A stretch of 64,000 nucleotides of DNA, from contig CAMWNH010000005.1 in NCBI GenBank assembly GCA_947175605.1, positions 1 to 64,000 on the forward strand, read 5' to 3'. This document shows positions 9,842 through 19,627 of this stretch, piece after piece; within the stretch, counting starts at the first letter, position 1; each line of letters opens with the position of its first letter. The position numbers and the translations under genes were made by a program. This DNA is from an uncultured Porphyromonadaceae bacterium (GTDB taxonomy: Bacteria > Bacteroidota > Bacteroidia > Bacteroidales > Muribaculaceae). The notes under the pieces were generated by a model, which did not search any database, was not told the DNA's origin, and worked only from the letters and a program-made list of their open reading frames with translations.

Positions 9842-11434
9842 TTACTTGATGATCTTGAATGCCTTGTCGCCGTTGCGTACGATATAGACGCCACGGGGCA
9901 GATTGCCGCTCTTGTAAGCCTCTGCGCTTATGCTTCGGCCGGCAAGATCGAATACAAGCGTCTCGCCCTCCGCGGGAGCTGCTTCCACAATAGCGGGAAC
10001 TTCCACGCCGGATACGCTGAAGTCAGCAGCAACGATGTTAAGGGCGGCGTACTTCATAAAGAAGCCATAGCGGGCCTTTCCGGGCAACTGGACATTGGCA
10101 ACGCTCCACGATTTATTGTCAAGAGGGGTATCCCATTCAATGTCGAGTGCTTCGTCAGCAAAGGTGAAACGACGGTTGTCGGAATCGTAGCTTTCAACGG
10201 GATAGACTTTAATGAAGGCTCCCGTGGCGGGGAGGTCCGTAAACGCGGCACGGAGCATCATCTTGCCCTCGAGCTCGGGCGACACGATGTAGAAATACTG
10301 CCAGTAGAGGTCGGTGTTAGCTGCCGGATTCACATGATTCCAGCACATGCCCGTGCTGCCATCCACCGAGTATGTTCCGAAATGATAATACGAGGGGAAG
10401 AAGGCATAGTCGGCAGTCGTGTCGCTTATGGAGTTATCAGCGGCAAAAAGCTCCACTGCGTAGGGCGTCCATCCTGCGGGGAGAGTCTGGTCGTAGCTCG
10501 GAGCGTTGAACACCATGCGATAGTCGGAGGGAACGTCAAGGGCTGTACCTTCGAGAGCAACTTCAAAGACACCGGCCTCGCCCATATCGATTGTCATAGT
10601 GGCGGCGTCGTCGCCTGTTGCTTTCGGGGAGTACATCACGTCGAGCTCATACGATTCGCCCACAGGGATTTCGATCGTATTTACATCCGTCGAGAAATAC
10701 CCGGAACCTTCGATCTTCACGATGCCCGTGACAGGTTCGGAACCTACGTTGTAGACAATCACGGATTTCTCGGAAGAGTCATCGGTGAAGGTAAGCGGAT
10801 ATGACAGTGACTTCACGCTGACGGAAGCCAACGCTCCTACCAGATCAGCCGTATAACTTATCTCGACTTTGGGAAGGAAGGGAATGCCGCGCAGACCGTT
10901 GGCCTTGGCAATGGCTGTATTCTCGCTCTGATTTTCACCGGTCCAGTAGATTTTGGGGGCAGTGCCTTTAGCGGGATTCGTGAAGTCCACAAGAAGATTT
11001 CCACCTTCGTAGGTATAAGGCGTAGTAAATTCGATGGTCCATTCGGCGGCAGTTGTAGCAACGTTGACTTCGCCACTGAAAACGGTCTGTGCCGTAGCAT
11101 CATTGTAGGCCAGAGTGGAGTTGTCGCCACCCACGCCGAAATTGGTTTCGGATACAGTTGCCAGGGAGATGTTCATGTCTGGATTCGTCCAGTCCCTGGT
11201 GGCGGGAGTGGCGATGAAGAACTTGAATCCGGTGAGGGTCTTGCCCTTCAGATCCTCCAGCATTGAAGCGGGATATATCAGCTGCGAGCGGTTCGCACGA
11301 TCCATCCAATAGGCATATACGGGAGCTCCGTCGTTCTTGGCGGTTCCGTCACACAGGGTCAATGTCTCTGCGCTTGAAGCCGCAGGGGCCAGCGAAGCCA
11401 AAGCCAGAGCAAAAAGTGTAAAAAGTTTATTCAT
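9842..11434 (-). CDS. Secreted multi-domain protein with T9SS-like C-terminal sorting tail
   Basis: Signal peptide; Ig-like middle segments; C-terminus LVFDLAGRSISAEAYKSGNLPRGVYIVRNGDKAFKIIK. Confidence 0.7.
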   Translation of the reverse strand: MNKLFTLFALALASLAPAASSAETLTLCDGTAKNDGAPVYAYWMDRANRSQLIYPASMLEDLKGKTLTGFKFFIATPATRDWTNPDMNISLATVSETNFGVGGDNSTLAYNDATAQTVFSGEVNVATTAAEWTIEFTTPYTYEGGNLLVDFTNPAKGTAPKIYWTGENQSENTAIAKANGLRGIPFLPKVEISYTADLVGALASVSVKSLSYPLTFTDDSSEKSVIVYNVGSEPVTGIVKIEGSGYFSTDVNTIEIPVGESYELDVMYSPKATGDDAATMTIDMGEAGVFEVALEGTALDVPSDYRMVFNAPSYDQTLPAGWTPYAVELFAADNSISDTTADYAFFPSYYHFGTYSVDGSTGMCWNHVNPAANTDLYWQYFYIVSPELEGKMMLRAAFTDLPATGAFIKVYPVESYDSDNRRFTFADEALDIEWDTPLDNKSWSVANVQLPGKARYGFFMKYAALNIVAADFSVSGVEVPAIVEAAPAEGETLVFDLAGRSISAEAYKSGNLPRGVYIVRNGDKAFKIIK

Positions 11435-11495
11435 TCGGTTTAGAAAATTTGGTGTAGCAGATTACTGTGCAAAAGTAGCAAAAAAAAACGAAAAC

Positions 11496-11538
11496 CTCAA
11501 AAAAGAGCCCGTGAAGCACACAAATTACTTCACGGGCC
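11496..11538 (-). terminator. Intrinsic terminator
   Basis: Minus strand GCCCGTGAAGTaatttgtgtGCTTCACGGGCtcttttttg. Confidence 0.75.
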
Positions 11539-11562
11539 AATCTAAATCTACTATATTCTCGC

Positions 11563-12180
11563 TCAGTTCAGAATCTCGACATCATCGAAATCCACCTTAC
11601 ATTTTCCGAAGGCAAAGAAGCCGAAACCGTTGGACGTTATAGGGACATACTTACAAAGCAGCGCCTGTACGTCATTGACGCGGAACTCAAGCTCGCCACC
11701 CATATAAGTGACCTGTATATCGAGAGCGGTATTCTTCTTGCCCTTCTGCAACTTGAACTGATTCTTCTGCTGGCCTGTGATCTTGCCTTCCTTCATTTTA
11801 TAGAGCCAAGCACAATCGCCCTTGATCATAAACACGATGCAGTTCATGTCGTCGATATAATCAAGGATTATGCCGAACATCTTCTTGCCCTCGAACTTCT
11901 CAAGGATTGCCGTGCAGCTGAGATTAAACCCCTTAGCGGGATCCATCGGGAGGAAAGAATGAGTGGCCACGCTGCCAACCATATCCGCAAGTGTGATATT
12001 GCCATTGTCCGATTTACTTTCAAGGCGCATCACACCATCAATGATGTATGCCTTGCCCAGATCGGCAGAATACTCGGTCCACTGCCAGGAATTGGAATCA
12101 AATGTCTCTTTTACCTGCGAGAAGGCAGCAGAGGCAGCCAACATCACAAAAGTCATTAAACAAAAAATTCTATTTTTCAT
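11563..12180 (-). CDS. Secreted LamG/DUF1080-like protein
   Basis: Signal peptide MKNRIFCLMTFVMLAASAAFSQ, jelly-roll-like FGFFAFGKCKVDFDDVEIL ending. Confidence 0.5.
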   Translation of the reverse strand: MKNRIFCLMTFVMLAASAAFSQVKETFDSNSWQWTEYSADLGKAYIIDGVMRLESKSDNGNITLADMVGSVATHSFLPMDPAKGFNLSCTAILEKFEGKKMFGIILDYIDDMNCIVFMIKGDCAWLYKMKEGKITGQQKNQFKLQKGKKNTALDIQVTYMGGELEFRVNDVQALLCKYVPITSNGFGFFAFGKCKVDFDDVEILN

Positions 12181-12203
12181 ATCTTCAGGAGTTTTTGAAT
12201 AGT

Positions 12204-12944
12204 TCATTTGTCGCCCAGACGGGTCTGGAATTCGCTCATAAAAGTTTCAAATTCCTTAGCCACACGGGTGGTCTCGATGAAAGCATCTTCGTTGGCGCGC
12301 GACTGCATGGGTGCAATTTCAGCGGAAAGCTTCACCTGAAACGTGAGGTCTCCGCCTATATTGGACTCTTTGACAGTGACTCTGTGGCGAAGCGTTTTTC
12401 CCGCTTCAATGTAATTCTTATACAGCCATGGAGTCTGAATAAACCCGGAGGTCATATCGGACGTCATAATCTCATTGAAATACTTAAGGAGCACACTGTG
12501 AGCCATTTTCCACGCATTCTCAGTGTTGCGGGCACCGCTACGCTTATCTTCGGTGTAAAGGTTCTTGTTCACTTTCACGGTGAAAAAATTGTTGGCAACG
12601 GAAGATTCAGCGGTCTGCTGTAGAAGCATGTCTTTTTTCAGCTTGATTTCCACAGTCTTTCGTCCGTCATTCCCATAGATCCGGGTTGTGAGGGTTTCAT
12701 AGCCCGGAGCGGAGCATTCCAGAGAAATGAAGTCTTTTTTCTTTATCAATACCTTGGCTGAACCCTCACCATAATAAGAGCCGTTGACCTTAATCGTGGC
12801 ATCCGAAGGAATCACGACTATATTGATTTCCTTTTCGCGGCCAAAGAATTTATTTATCTTTCCCGTTACTTCATCCAACTGGGCATTCGAGTTGAAAACA
12901 CTCGTAATGAAAACCGCGACAAGGAGGAAAATTATTTTCTTCAT
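12204..12944 (-). CDS. Secreted PEGA-like domain protein (paralogue A)
   Basis: VVIPSDATIKVNGSYYGEGSAKVLIKKKDFISLECSAPGYETLTTRIYGNDGRKTVEIKLKKDM. Confidence 0.6.
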   Translation of the reverse strand: MKKIIFLLVAVFITSVFNSNAQLDEVTGKINKFFGREKEINIVVIPSDATIKVNGSYYGEGSAKVLIKKKDFISLECSAPGYETLTTRIYGNDGRKTVEIKLKKDMLLQQTAESSVANNFFTVKVNKNLYTEDKRSGARNTENAWKMAHSVLLKYFNEIMTSDMTSGFIQTPWLYKNYIEAGKTLRHRVTVKESNIGGDLTFQVKLSAEIAPMQSRANEDAFIETTRVAKEFETFMSEFQTRLGDK

Positions 12945-12949
12945 GGCGC

Positions 12950-13636
12950 TTATTTTTCACCAAGACGTGACTGGAATTCACTGATCAGAGTTTCAAACTC
13001 CTTCATAATTCTATTGGTCTCCAGAAAAGATTCCTCGCGGCTACGGCCCTGTATGGGAGCCATTTCAGAAGCCATCTTTATCTGGAAAGTGAGATCGCCA
13101 CCGATATTGGATTCCTTGATGGTTACGCGGGTGCGGAGCGTCTTGCCGGCTTCCACGTAATTCTTATAAAGCCAGGGGGTCTGGATGAAGCCCGAGGCGG
13201 CGTCGGAGGTCATTATTTCATCGAAGTACTTCAGGAGCACGCTGTGAGCCATTTTCCAGGCGTTCTCCGAATTGCGCTTACCGGTCTTGGGATCATCCGT
13301 ATAAAGCGATTTATTGACCTTAACAGAGAAGAAGTTATTGGCGATGGACGATTCCGTGGTCTGCTTAAGGAGCATATCTTCCTTAAGCTTGATTTCAATA
13401 GTTTTACGTTCATCGTTGCCGTAGATACGGGTATTGAGTGTTTCATACCCCGGACAGCTGCACTCAAGCGAGACAAAATCGTTCTTCTTGATTTTGAGAG
13501 TAGCGCTTCCTTCTCCGTAATAGGAACCATTCACTTTAATGGTAGCATCTGAAGGAATCACAACGACTTTAATGTCCTTTGCCCACACTCCGGCTGACAC
13601 AATCAGAGCCAAAAGGACAAACAAAATTCTTTTCAT
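12950..13636 (-). CDS. Secreted PEGA-like domain protein (paralogue B)
   Basis: VVIPSDATIKVNGSYYGEGSATLKIKKNDFVSLECSCPGYETLNTRIYGNDERKTIEIKLKEDM; close tandem paralogue of the downstream gene. Confidence 0.6.
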   Translation of the reverse strand: MKRILFVLLALIVSAGVWAKDIKVVVIPSDATIKVNGSYYGEGSATLKIKKNDFVSLECSCPGYETLNTRIYGNDERKTIEIKLKEDMLLKQTTESSIANNFFSVKVNKSLYTDDPKTGKRNSENAWKMAHSVLLKYFDEIMTSDAASGFIQTPWLYKNYVEAGKTLRTRVTIKESNIGGDLTFQIKMASEMAPIQGRSREESFLETNRIMKEFETLISEFQSRLGEK

Positions 13637-13681
13637 TTTCAGGTTTCATAGCGGTCCCCAGCTCCATGAACCATTTAAAGA

Positions 13682-13712
13682 CAAAAAGAAGCGTGGAACT
13701 GAATGCCACGTC
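13682..13712 (-). terminator. Intrinsic terminator of the small RNA
   Basis: CGTGG...CCACG stem then cTTCTTTTT on minus strand. Confidence 0.6.
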
Positions 13713-13896
13713 TTAAAGTGAAGGTGCTAGGAAAACCTGTGAGAAAAGATATGGAAAACCGCCCCACGCGTACGCGCGGAAGCTGCCAGCCGTCTCTTGT
13801 TCTCGTGATATAAGTTTCCTAGGCTTTTCACTTACAAGAAGAAGACATAACGCCTCTGTATTTCAAAATGTAGCGGAACAATCTAAGTCATTCCGC
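13682..13896 (-). ncRNA. Intergenic small RNA, 6S/Bacteroidales-1-like candidate
   Basis: Minus-strand TATCTTTG -7 box at 13900-13907, long-range complementary arms (AAGTGAAAAGCCTAGGAAAC vs GTTTTCCTAGCACCTTCACTT) and a terminal hairpin CGTGGcattcagttCCACG followed by a T tract. Confidence 0.6.
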
Positions 13897-13899
13897 CTG

Positions 13900-13907
13900 C
13901 AAAGATA
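13900..13907 (-). promoter_or_regulatory. -7 box TATCTTTG of the small RNA
   Basis: Exact TAnnTTTG match with TTG about 20 nt upstream. Confidence 0.65.
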
Positions 13908-13976
13908 TATATATTTTTTTGGAATTGCAATCCCCCTTTAAAAATAAAGCAATATATGGGCGGTAGGCAAGCCCGA

Positions 13977-14459
13977 CTACACATACTTCTTCAACTCGGC
14001 GGAAATGAACTCCGTCTCATAGCCTCGGGAGGCGGCCGCGCGGAAAAGGCGCGTGCGGCCTTCGTAGGTGCATGCGTCAGCTCCGATAGCCCGGGCCCGC
14101 GCCGCTATCAGCCCTGCGAGGATTTCGCGGTACTCTCTCTCGTCGATCTCTGCGAGCGCTTCATCTATCATGGGACGCGATATGCGCTTGAGCGCAAGAG
14201 CGTATGTAATCTTGCGCCGTCCCCAACGCTGGAAACGATATTTGTCGCGGACAAAGGCCCGCGCGAATCGTGCGTCATCTATGAATTTGCGGGCCTTCAG
14301 CGAATCCAGAATCGCGGATGCCTCCGCAGCCGGAAGGCCCCAGCGCGCCATCTTCTCCATGGCCTCGCGGGAGCACATCTCGCTGCGCGCACAGCGCGTC
14401 TCGAGACGCAGCATGGCCTTCTCGGGCGTAAGGGGTTTCTTATCGGCGGGCAATGGCAT
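13977..14459 (-). CDS. recX: Regulatory protein RecX
   Basis: MLRLETRCARSEMCSREAMEKMARWGL...FIDDARFARAFVRDKYRFQRWGRRKITYALALKRIS. Confidence 0.88.
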   Translation of the reverse strand: MPLPADKKPLTPEKAMLRLETRCARSEMCSREAMEKMARWGLPAAEASAILDSLKARKFIDDARFARAFVRDKYRFQRWGRRKITYALALKRISRPMIDEALAEIDEREYREILAGLIAARARAIGADACTYEGRTRLFRAAASRGYETEFISAELKKYV

Positions 14460-15294
14460 ATCGGTCGCGACCCGTAAAGTCTTTCAGTATTTCTATGGAA
14501 CTGCGATCGAAGCCTTTGTCGGCAAGCATCTTACGCATAGCCCCGCCTTCGGCCTGATTAATTTCGAAGAAGAGCATTCCGCCCTGCCGAAGCGCCTTGA
14601 GAGCATAGTCCGCGATCGCTTCATAGAACAGCAGAGGGCTATCTTCTGGCACGAACAGGGCCAAGGCTGGCTCGTGGTCGAGCACGCGCGCATCCATCCC
14701 TGCCTTCTCGGAAGGAAGGACATAAGGCGGATTACTGACTATAAAATCATAGCTGCCGGAAGCCTGAACCGGAAGGCGCAGAGCGTCGGCCTTGAAAAAT
14801 TCAACGCCCGGCGCAAGGCGCTTGCCATTAGCCCGCGCCAGGGCAAGCGCTTCGTCACTTATATCACAGGCTTTAATTTCGCTGAATGGCAGGGCTCGGG
14901 CAAGAGCCACGGCGATGCATCCGCTGCCGGTGCATACGTCGAGGCCCCTGAGATCGCGGCGACCGGCGAGGCGGTCCGTCACAAGATCCACCAGTCCTTC
15001 TGTCTCGGGACGCGGGATGAGCACGGCAGGAGAGACCCCGAGGTCGAGCCCGCAGAAACGTGCGCTGCCTACGGCGTACTGCACGGGCTCGCCGTCGAGG
15101 ATGCGCTTGGTCGCAGCGTCAAGCTTGTCCTCGATGAAGTCGAGGAGCGTGCGGTCGCCGTCGGCAAAGAGCTTCTTGCGGTCAAAACCGGCCAGATCCT
15201 CCATGAGGATACGCGCGGCGGCCTCGGCCTCCGACGCACCGAGCGCCGGAGTGAGCACACGCCTGAGCTCCGTAAACTTCTCGCGGGCCGTCAT
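14440..15294 (-). CDS. prmC: Peptide chain release factor N5-glutamine methyltransferase
   Basis: RPETEGLVDLV, GLDVCTGSGCIAVALA, FIVSNPPYV. Confidence 0.93.
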   Translation of the reverse strand: MTAREKFTELRRVLTPALGASEAEAAARILMEDLAGFDRKKLFADGDRTLLDFIEDKLDAATKRILDGEPVQYAVGSARFCGLDLGVSPAVLIPRPETEGLVDLVTDRLAGRRDLRGLDVCTGSGCIAVALARALPFSEIKACDISDEALALARANGKRLAPGVEFFKADALRLPVQASGSYDFIVSNPPYVLPSEKAGMDARVLDHEPALALFVPEDSPLLFYEAIADYALKALRQGGMLFFEINQAEGGAMRKMLADKGFDRSSIEILKDFTGRDRYAIARR

Positions 15295-15299
15295 GAGTA

Positions 15300-16583
15300 T
15301 TACTTATCGTCGTTGATCTGTTCGAAAATGAATGTATCGTCATCGTCTGCACCGCTGTAGCCCGGCACGTCGATATCATTGCCGTCAAAGCCCACGGAAT
15401 CATCATCTACGTCCACGTCGTCCCAGTCGATATCGTCGCCCCAGGAAGCAGCGTCAATGCGTCGCAGATCCTCGGCTTCCTCATCCGGCTCTTCGGGCGT
15501 GTGTTCGAATATGAACTCATCTTCCTCGCGCACACGATGGTGGCCGTCCAGCGGACGGTGGGTGATTTCGGAGGGCTCGATACGGTTGTTCTCATCGGTA
15601 ATGGCCTTCCACAGCATATCCTTAAGTTCAGTCAGGCCTTCACCGGTCACAGCCGAAATGAATACCGAGGGGACATCCGTGGGCACGGTCTTGGCTATCT
15701 CGTGCTTGAGTTCCTCGTCGAGGAGGTCGGTCTTTGTGATGGCCAGCACACGCTGCTTGTCCATCAGCTGCGGATTGAACTGTTCGAGTTCGCGCAACAG
15801 GATTCGGTATTGGGCGTCAATATCATCAGCATCGGCCGGAACCATGAACAGCAGCACGGCATTGCGTTCAATATGACGCAGGAAGCGCAGGCCCAGGCCC
15901 TTGCCCTCGCTGGCACCCTCGATGATACCGGGGATATCAGCCATGACGAAGGAGCGGTTGTCGCGATAGCTCACGATGCCCAGCTGCGGCTCCATAGTGG
16001 TGAAGGGATAGTCGGCAATCTTAGGCTCGGCAGCGGAGATGGCTGAAAGCAGAGTGCTCTTGCCCGCATTAGGGAAGCCCACGAGACCAACGTCGGCCAG
16101 CATTTTAAGCTCCAGTATGACAGATTTTTCAATGGCAGGCTCGCCGGGCTGAGCATAACGCGGAGTGCGATTTGTGGACGACTTGAAATGCCAGTTGCCC
16201 AGGCCGCCACGGCCGCCGCGCAGGAGCTTCACTTCCTGTCCGTCGTCCGTCACCTCGCAAAGATACTGGCCCGTCTCTGCATCGAAGACCACCGTACCGC
16301 AAGGCACCTCGATAATCTGGTCCTCGCCGTCCTTGCCGAACGAGCGACCTCCCGAGCCACTCTGGCCGTTGCCGGCAAAAATGTGTCTGCGGTAGCGCAG
16401 GGGCAGCAATGTCCACATATTGCGGTTGCCTTTGAGGATTATATGACCTCCCCGGCCGCCGTCGCCGCCGTCAGGACCGCCTTTGGGCACATATTTCGCA
16501 CGATAAAAATGACGCGAACCCGCACCGCCCTTACCCGAGCGGCAAAGTATCTTTACGTAGTCTATGAAATTGCTGTCTGCCAT
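15300..16583 (-). CDS. obgE: Obg family GTPase with long acidic C-terminal tail
   Basis: Obg fold [45 protein letters not shown]. Confidence 0.95.
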   Translation of the reverse strand: MADSNFIDYVKILCRSGKGGAGSRHFYRAKYVPKGGPDGGDGGRGGHIILKGNRNMWTLLPLRYRRHIFAGNGQSGSGGRSFGKDGEDQIIEVPCGTVVFDAETGQYLCEVTDDGQEVKLLRGGRGGLGNWHFKSSTNRTPRYAQPGEPAIEKSVILELKMLADVGLVGFPNAGKSTLLSAISAAEPKIADYPFTTMEPQLGIVSYRDNRSFVMADIPGIIEGASEGKGLGLRFLRHIERNAVLLFMVPADADDIDAQYRILLRELEQFNPQLMDKQRVLAITKTDLLDEELKHEIAKTVPTDVPSVFISAVTGEGLTELKDMLWKAITDENNRIEPSEITHRPLDGHHRVREEDEFIFEHTPEEPDEEAEDLRRIDAASWGDDIDWDDVDVDDDSVGFDGNDIDVPGYSGADDDDTFIFEQINDDK

Positions 16584-16635
16584 AGTTGAAATTAGTGTGT
16601 TTTATGTTTCGGAATTAAAACGCCTTCAGTGCCGC

Positions 16636-17721
16636 TTAGGTTCGGGAATCCATGGCCCGGTGATGCTTCATAAGCTCGGAGGCCTGACGGAAATCCGTGG
16701 GCGAACCGACGTCTATCCACGTGCCTTTGATGGTATAGTGACACACGCGTGCACCTTCGGCGATGGCCTGTTCTATCAGGTCGGTGGCATCCGTGCGGGT
16801 TGCCGGTGCGATACGCCGCAGTATCCGGTTGTTGAAAATATAAATCCCGGCATTGGCATAGTGCGAATAGGTAGGCTTCTCCTCCAAGGCCACGACCCGT
16901 TCCGAGTCCGCGGGGTCGAAGCTTAGGATGGCGAATGGCACGCTCACCTGGAAAGGCACCGTGGCAATCGTGATGTCCGCACCCGTGTCGATATGACGGA
17001 GGTAGAGGTCTTCATAGGAAATCGAGGTCAGGAGATCGGAATTCATCACCAGGGTATCGCCATCGTCGAGCGCAACCGTCGTGAGGGCTACGGCACCGAT
17101 AGTGCCCAGCGGCTCGCGCTCGCGCACACACTTCACACGCAGGGCCCGGGGGCCGAAGGGCGATGCGAAATGCGCCTCGATCTGCTCGGCCAGATAGCGC
17201 GTGCACACCGTGATGTCGCGTATGCCGGCGGCCGCGAGGGCCTCGATGTTGTAGTCGATTATAGCCTTGCCCTCGATCTGCAGCAGGGGTTTGGGCGTGT
17301 CCAGCGTGAGCGGACGCAGACGCTCGCCCTTCCCACCGGCCATGAGCACGGCGCGCAGCGGGAGGAGCGTATGCGTGGACGTAAGGTCTATGATACGCAC
17401 GAGCGCTCCGTCGGCATCAATCTCGGGCACAAGCGCTATGCCTTTCTCGCGGCACTCGCGCAGGATCTCTATGCGACGGCGCGGCGAGTCGGCCAGCGAC
17501 AGATGCCGGAACTTCCGGCAACAGGCCTCCGCGACAGACGATTCGAGCGTCAGGCCCTGCAGGAGCCCGCGACGGATATCGCCATCGGTGAGGGTGCCGG
17601 TGACATGCGTACCGTCGAGCACGAACAGAGTCATGTGTGCTCGGTCGGTGAGCAGGTTCAGTCGGCCCAGGGCATCAATCAGGGAAGCCGTTTCGGCTAT
17701 GGTGTTCGTTTCCGTAATCAT
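16636..17721 (-). CDS. CBS-domain nucleotidyltransferase (PtmE-like; glucosamine-1-P guanylyltransferase type of legionaminate pathway)
   Basis: CBS pair followed by LRAVLMAGGKGERLRPLTLDTPKPLLQIEGKAIIDYNIEAL; overlaps neuA-like gene. Confidence 0.75.
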   Translation of the reverse strand: MITETNTIAETASLIDALGRLNLLTDRAHMTLFVLDGTHVTGTLTDGDIRRGLLQGLTLESSVAEACCRKFRHLSLADSPRRRIEILRECREKGIALVPEIDADGALVRIIDLTSTHTLLPLRAVLMAGGKGERLRPLTLDTPKPLLQIEGKAIIDYNIEALAAAGIRDITVCTRYLAEQIEAHFASPFGPRALRVKCVREREPLGTIGAVALTTVALDDGDTLVMNSDLLTSISYEDLYLRHIDTGADITIATVPFQVSVPFAILSFDPADSERVVALEEKPTYSHYANAGIYIFNNRILRRIAPATRTDATDLIEQAIAEGARVCHYTIKGTWIDVGSPTDFRQASELMKHHRAMDSRT

Positions 17722-18437
17722 TTGGCTATATCGGATATTTGAGCCTCGGCGAGCATCCAGTCGGCCGGAGTGTCCAGATCGAGGCTACGGTTACGGGGCA
17801 TCACATAAGGCAGTCGCACGGGGAATTCGCCCAATGTCATGCGGCGTATGGATTCGGGGCGTATCACATATACCGCGCCATTGTATTCCCACACGGGTGG
17901 CGCATCCTGACGGCGGGTGTAGAGTCCCGACCCCTTGCATACATGCAGGATGCCGTCGGGCCCCGTCTCGAAGAGATTGTAGTAGGGATTGGCGGCGCTC
18001 TCGCATACGCTCACCACCATATCAGGATTCCCGGACGAGGAGGCGTAGAGCTCGCAGGCGCCGAGAATGTCGGCTGACGTGCGGAAGGGGCTCGTGGGCT
18101 GGAGCAGTACTACGGTATCGTAGTCTATGCCACGGGCATCGGCCCAATCCATCACATCAAGAATCACTTCTCGCGAACCGGCCGTGTCCGTAGCTAACTC
18201 GGCAGGACGCATATAGTCCACCGTAAGCCCAAGCGCACGACCTGCTTCCGCTATTTCCGAATCGTCGGTGGAGAGAATTATTCGCTCTAAATCACAGGCC
18301 GGGCCCAGGGCCTCCTTAGCCGCGTCCACAGTCCACGCCAGGAGGGGACGACCGCCCAGAGGCTTGATATTCTTGCGTGGAATTCCCTTGCTGCCTCCGC
18401 GGGCAGGAATCACGAAAAGTGGAAGGAGCTGCTTCAT
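17718..18437 (-). CDS. neuA: CMP-nonulosonate (acylneuraminate) cytidylyltransferase
   Basis: FVIPARGGSKGIPRKNIKPLGGRPLLAWTVDAA; DSEIAEAGRALG; LLQPTSPFR. Confidence 0.9.
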   Translation of the reverse strand: MKQLLPLFVIPARGGSKGIPRKNIKPLGGRPLLAWTVDAAKEALGPACDLERIILSTDDSEIAEAGRALGLTVDYMRPAELATDTAGSREVILDVMDWADARGIDYDTVVLLQPTSPFRTSADILGACELYASSSGNPDMVVSVCESAANPYYNLFETGPDGILHVCKGSGLYTRRQDAPPVWEYNGAVYVIRPESIRRMTLGEFPVRLPYVMPRNRSLDLDTPADWMLAEAQISDIAK

Positions 18438-19618
18438 ATATCGTAAAATTTTTTAGGCTCGCAGGGCAGCGATGCGGCGAAGTCGCGCACGGCCCGCACC
18501 TGAAGGTCCAGCGTATCGGCCTTGTAATATGGATTAGCTATCTCGGGCAAGCGGCGTTTCATTTCCGGCGAGAGAGCATAGCGGATAGCCCCGGCGATTT
18601 CCTTGCGCGAATCGCCGCAGTGAATCACGGATTCAGCCGCAATCCGCCCCCTTTGCCGCATGCCTATATCCACCGTGGGAATGTGGAACGAGGGCACTTC
18701 GACTATGCCGCTGGATGAGTTTCCGGCGCAGAGATCGGCGCACGCAAGCAGGGATAAATAGCGCCGCATTCCCAGCGAGCGGACGGCAAGCACACGTGGT
18801 CTGGCGGCTGCATAATTCTGTATTTCAGCGATGATTTCCTCGGAGCGGGCGTCGTTGTTGGGATATGTTATCACGGACGTGAGCTCCGGAAACTCATCGA
18901 GCGCGGCCAGCAGTTCGCGCACACGCGCGGCCGGCGATTCTCCGCTGTCGAGCGTGGCAGGATGGTAGGTCACCACGGCCACGGGGCCGGAGCTAAGCGA
19001 GAAGCCCAGATCGTGCTCAAGCTCCGAACGCGAAAGCCGAGCCACGTGCAGGGCATTCCACACGCCAATGGCTCCGGTGTTTATGACGCGCGACGGATCT
19101 TCGCCAAGCTGTATCACACGCCGGCGATAAGCCTCCGTAGCCGTAAGATGGAGGGTGGACAGTTTGGTCACGGCATGGCGGATCGAATCATCCACCGCTC
19201 CCTCGGAGATTTCGCCACCGGCGATGTGCACAATCGGAATATTCATCAGCGCGGCCGCCGAGGCCACGCCCAAAATCTCATAGCGATCGCCGAGAAGCAC
19301 CACAATATCGGGCCGGAGAGACTCGAAAGCGTCGGCCATTGCCGACGTGCAACGCGCCAGTGCGCGCACCCGCGAAGCCTCGTCGGACCCTTCCACGCGC
19401 ATGTCGGCACACAGGGGTTCGAATCCGTCGTGACGGATTTCATCCACGGTCATGCCGTATTCAGGCAAAAGGTGCATATTGGTGGCGACGACGCTCACCT
19501 CAAGTTCGGGCGCGCCGTCGCGCAATACTCTTGCCAGAGGTGAGAGCAGCCCCCAGTCGGCACGGGTGCTCGACACAAAAACCACACGATGCACCGAACA
19601 CAAACTATCGGCCATCAC
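18434..19618 (-). CDS. neuC: UDP-N-acetylglucosamine 2-epimerase, hydrolysing (NeuC/LegG)
   Basis: VVFVSSTRADWGLLSPLARVLRD; LGDRYEILGVASAAALMNIPIVHIAGGEISEGAVDDSIRHAVTKLS. Confidence 0.9.
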   Translation of the reverse strand: MMADSLCSVHRVVFVSSTRADWGLLSPLARVLRDGAPELEVSVVATNMHLLPEYGMTVDEIRHDGFEPLCADMRVEGSDEASRVRALARCTSAMADAFESLRPDIVVLLGDRYEILGVASAAALMNIPIVHIAGGEISEGAVDDSIRHAVTKLSTLHLTATEAYRRRVIQLGEDPSRVINTGAIGVWNALHVARLSRSELEHDLGFSLSSGPVAVVTYHPATLDSGESPAARVRELLAALDEFPELTSVITYPNNDARSEEIIAEIQNYAAARPRVLAVRSLGMRRYLSLLACADLCAGNSSSGIVEVPSFHIPTVDIGMRQRGRIAAESVIHCGDSRKEIAGAIRYALSPEMKRRLPEIANPYYKADTLDLQVRAVRDFAASLPCEPKKFYDI

Positions 19619-19627
19619 GTGCGGGAA

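Noticed and set aside
13740-13800. CGCGTACGCG palindrome as a restriction or recombination site
   Set aside because: Better explained as the internal GC-rich part of the small RNA fold
14068-15360. 430-aa plus-strand ORF
   Set aside because: Antisense to recX and prmC, low-complexity Arg/Ser/Ala-rich
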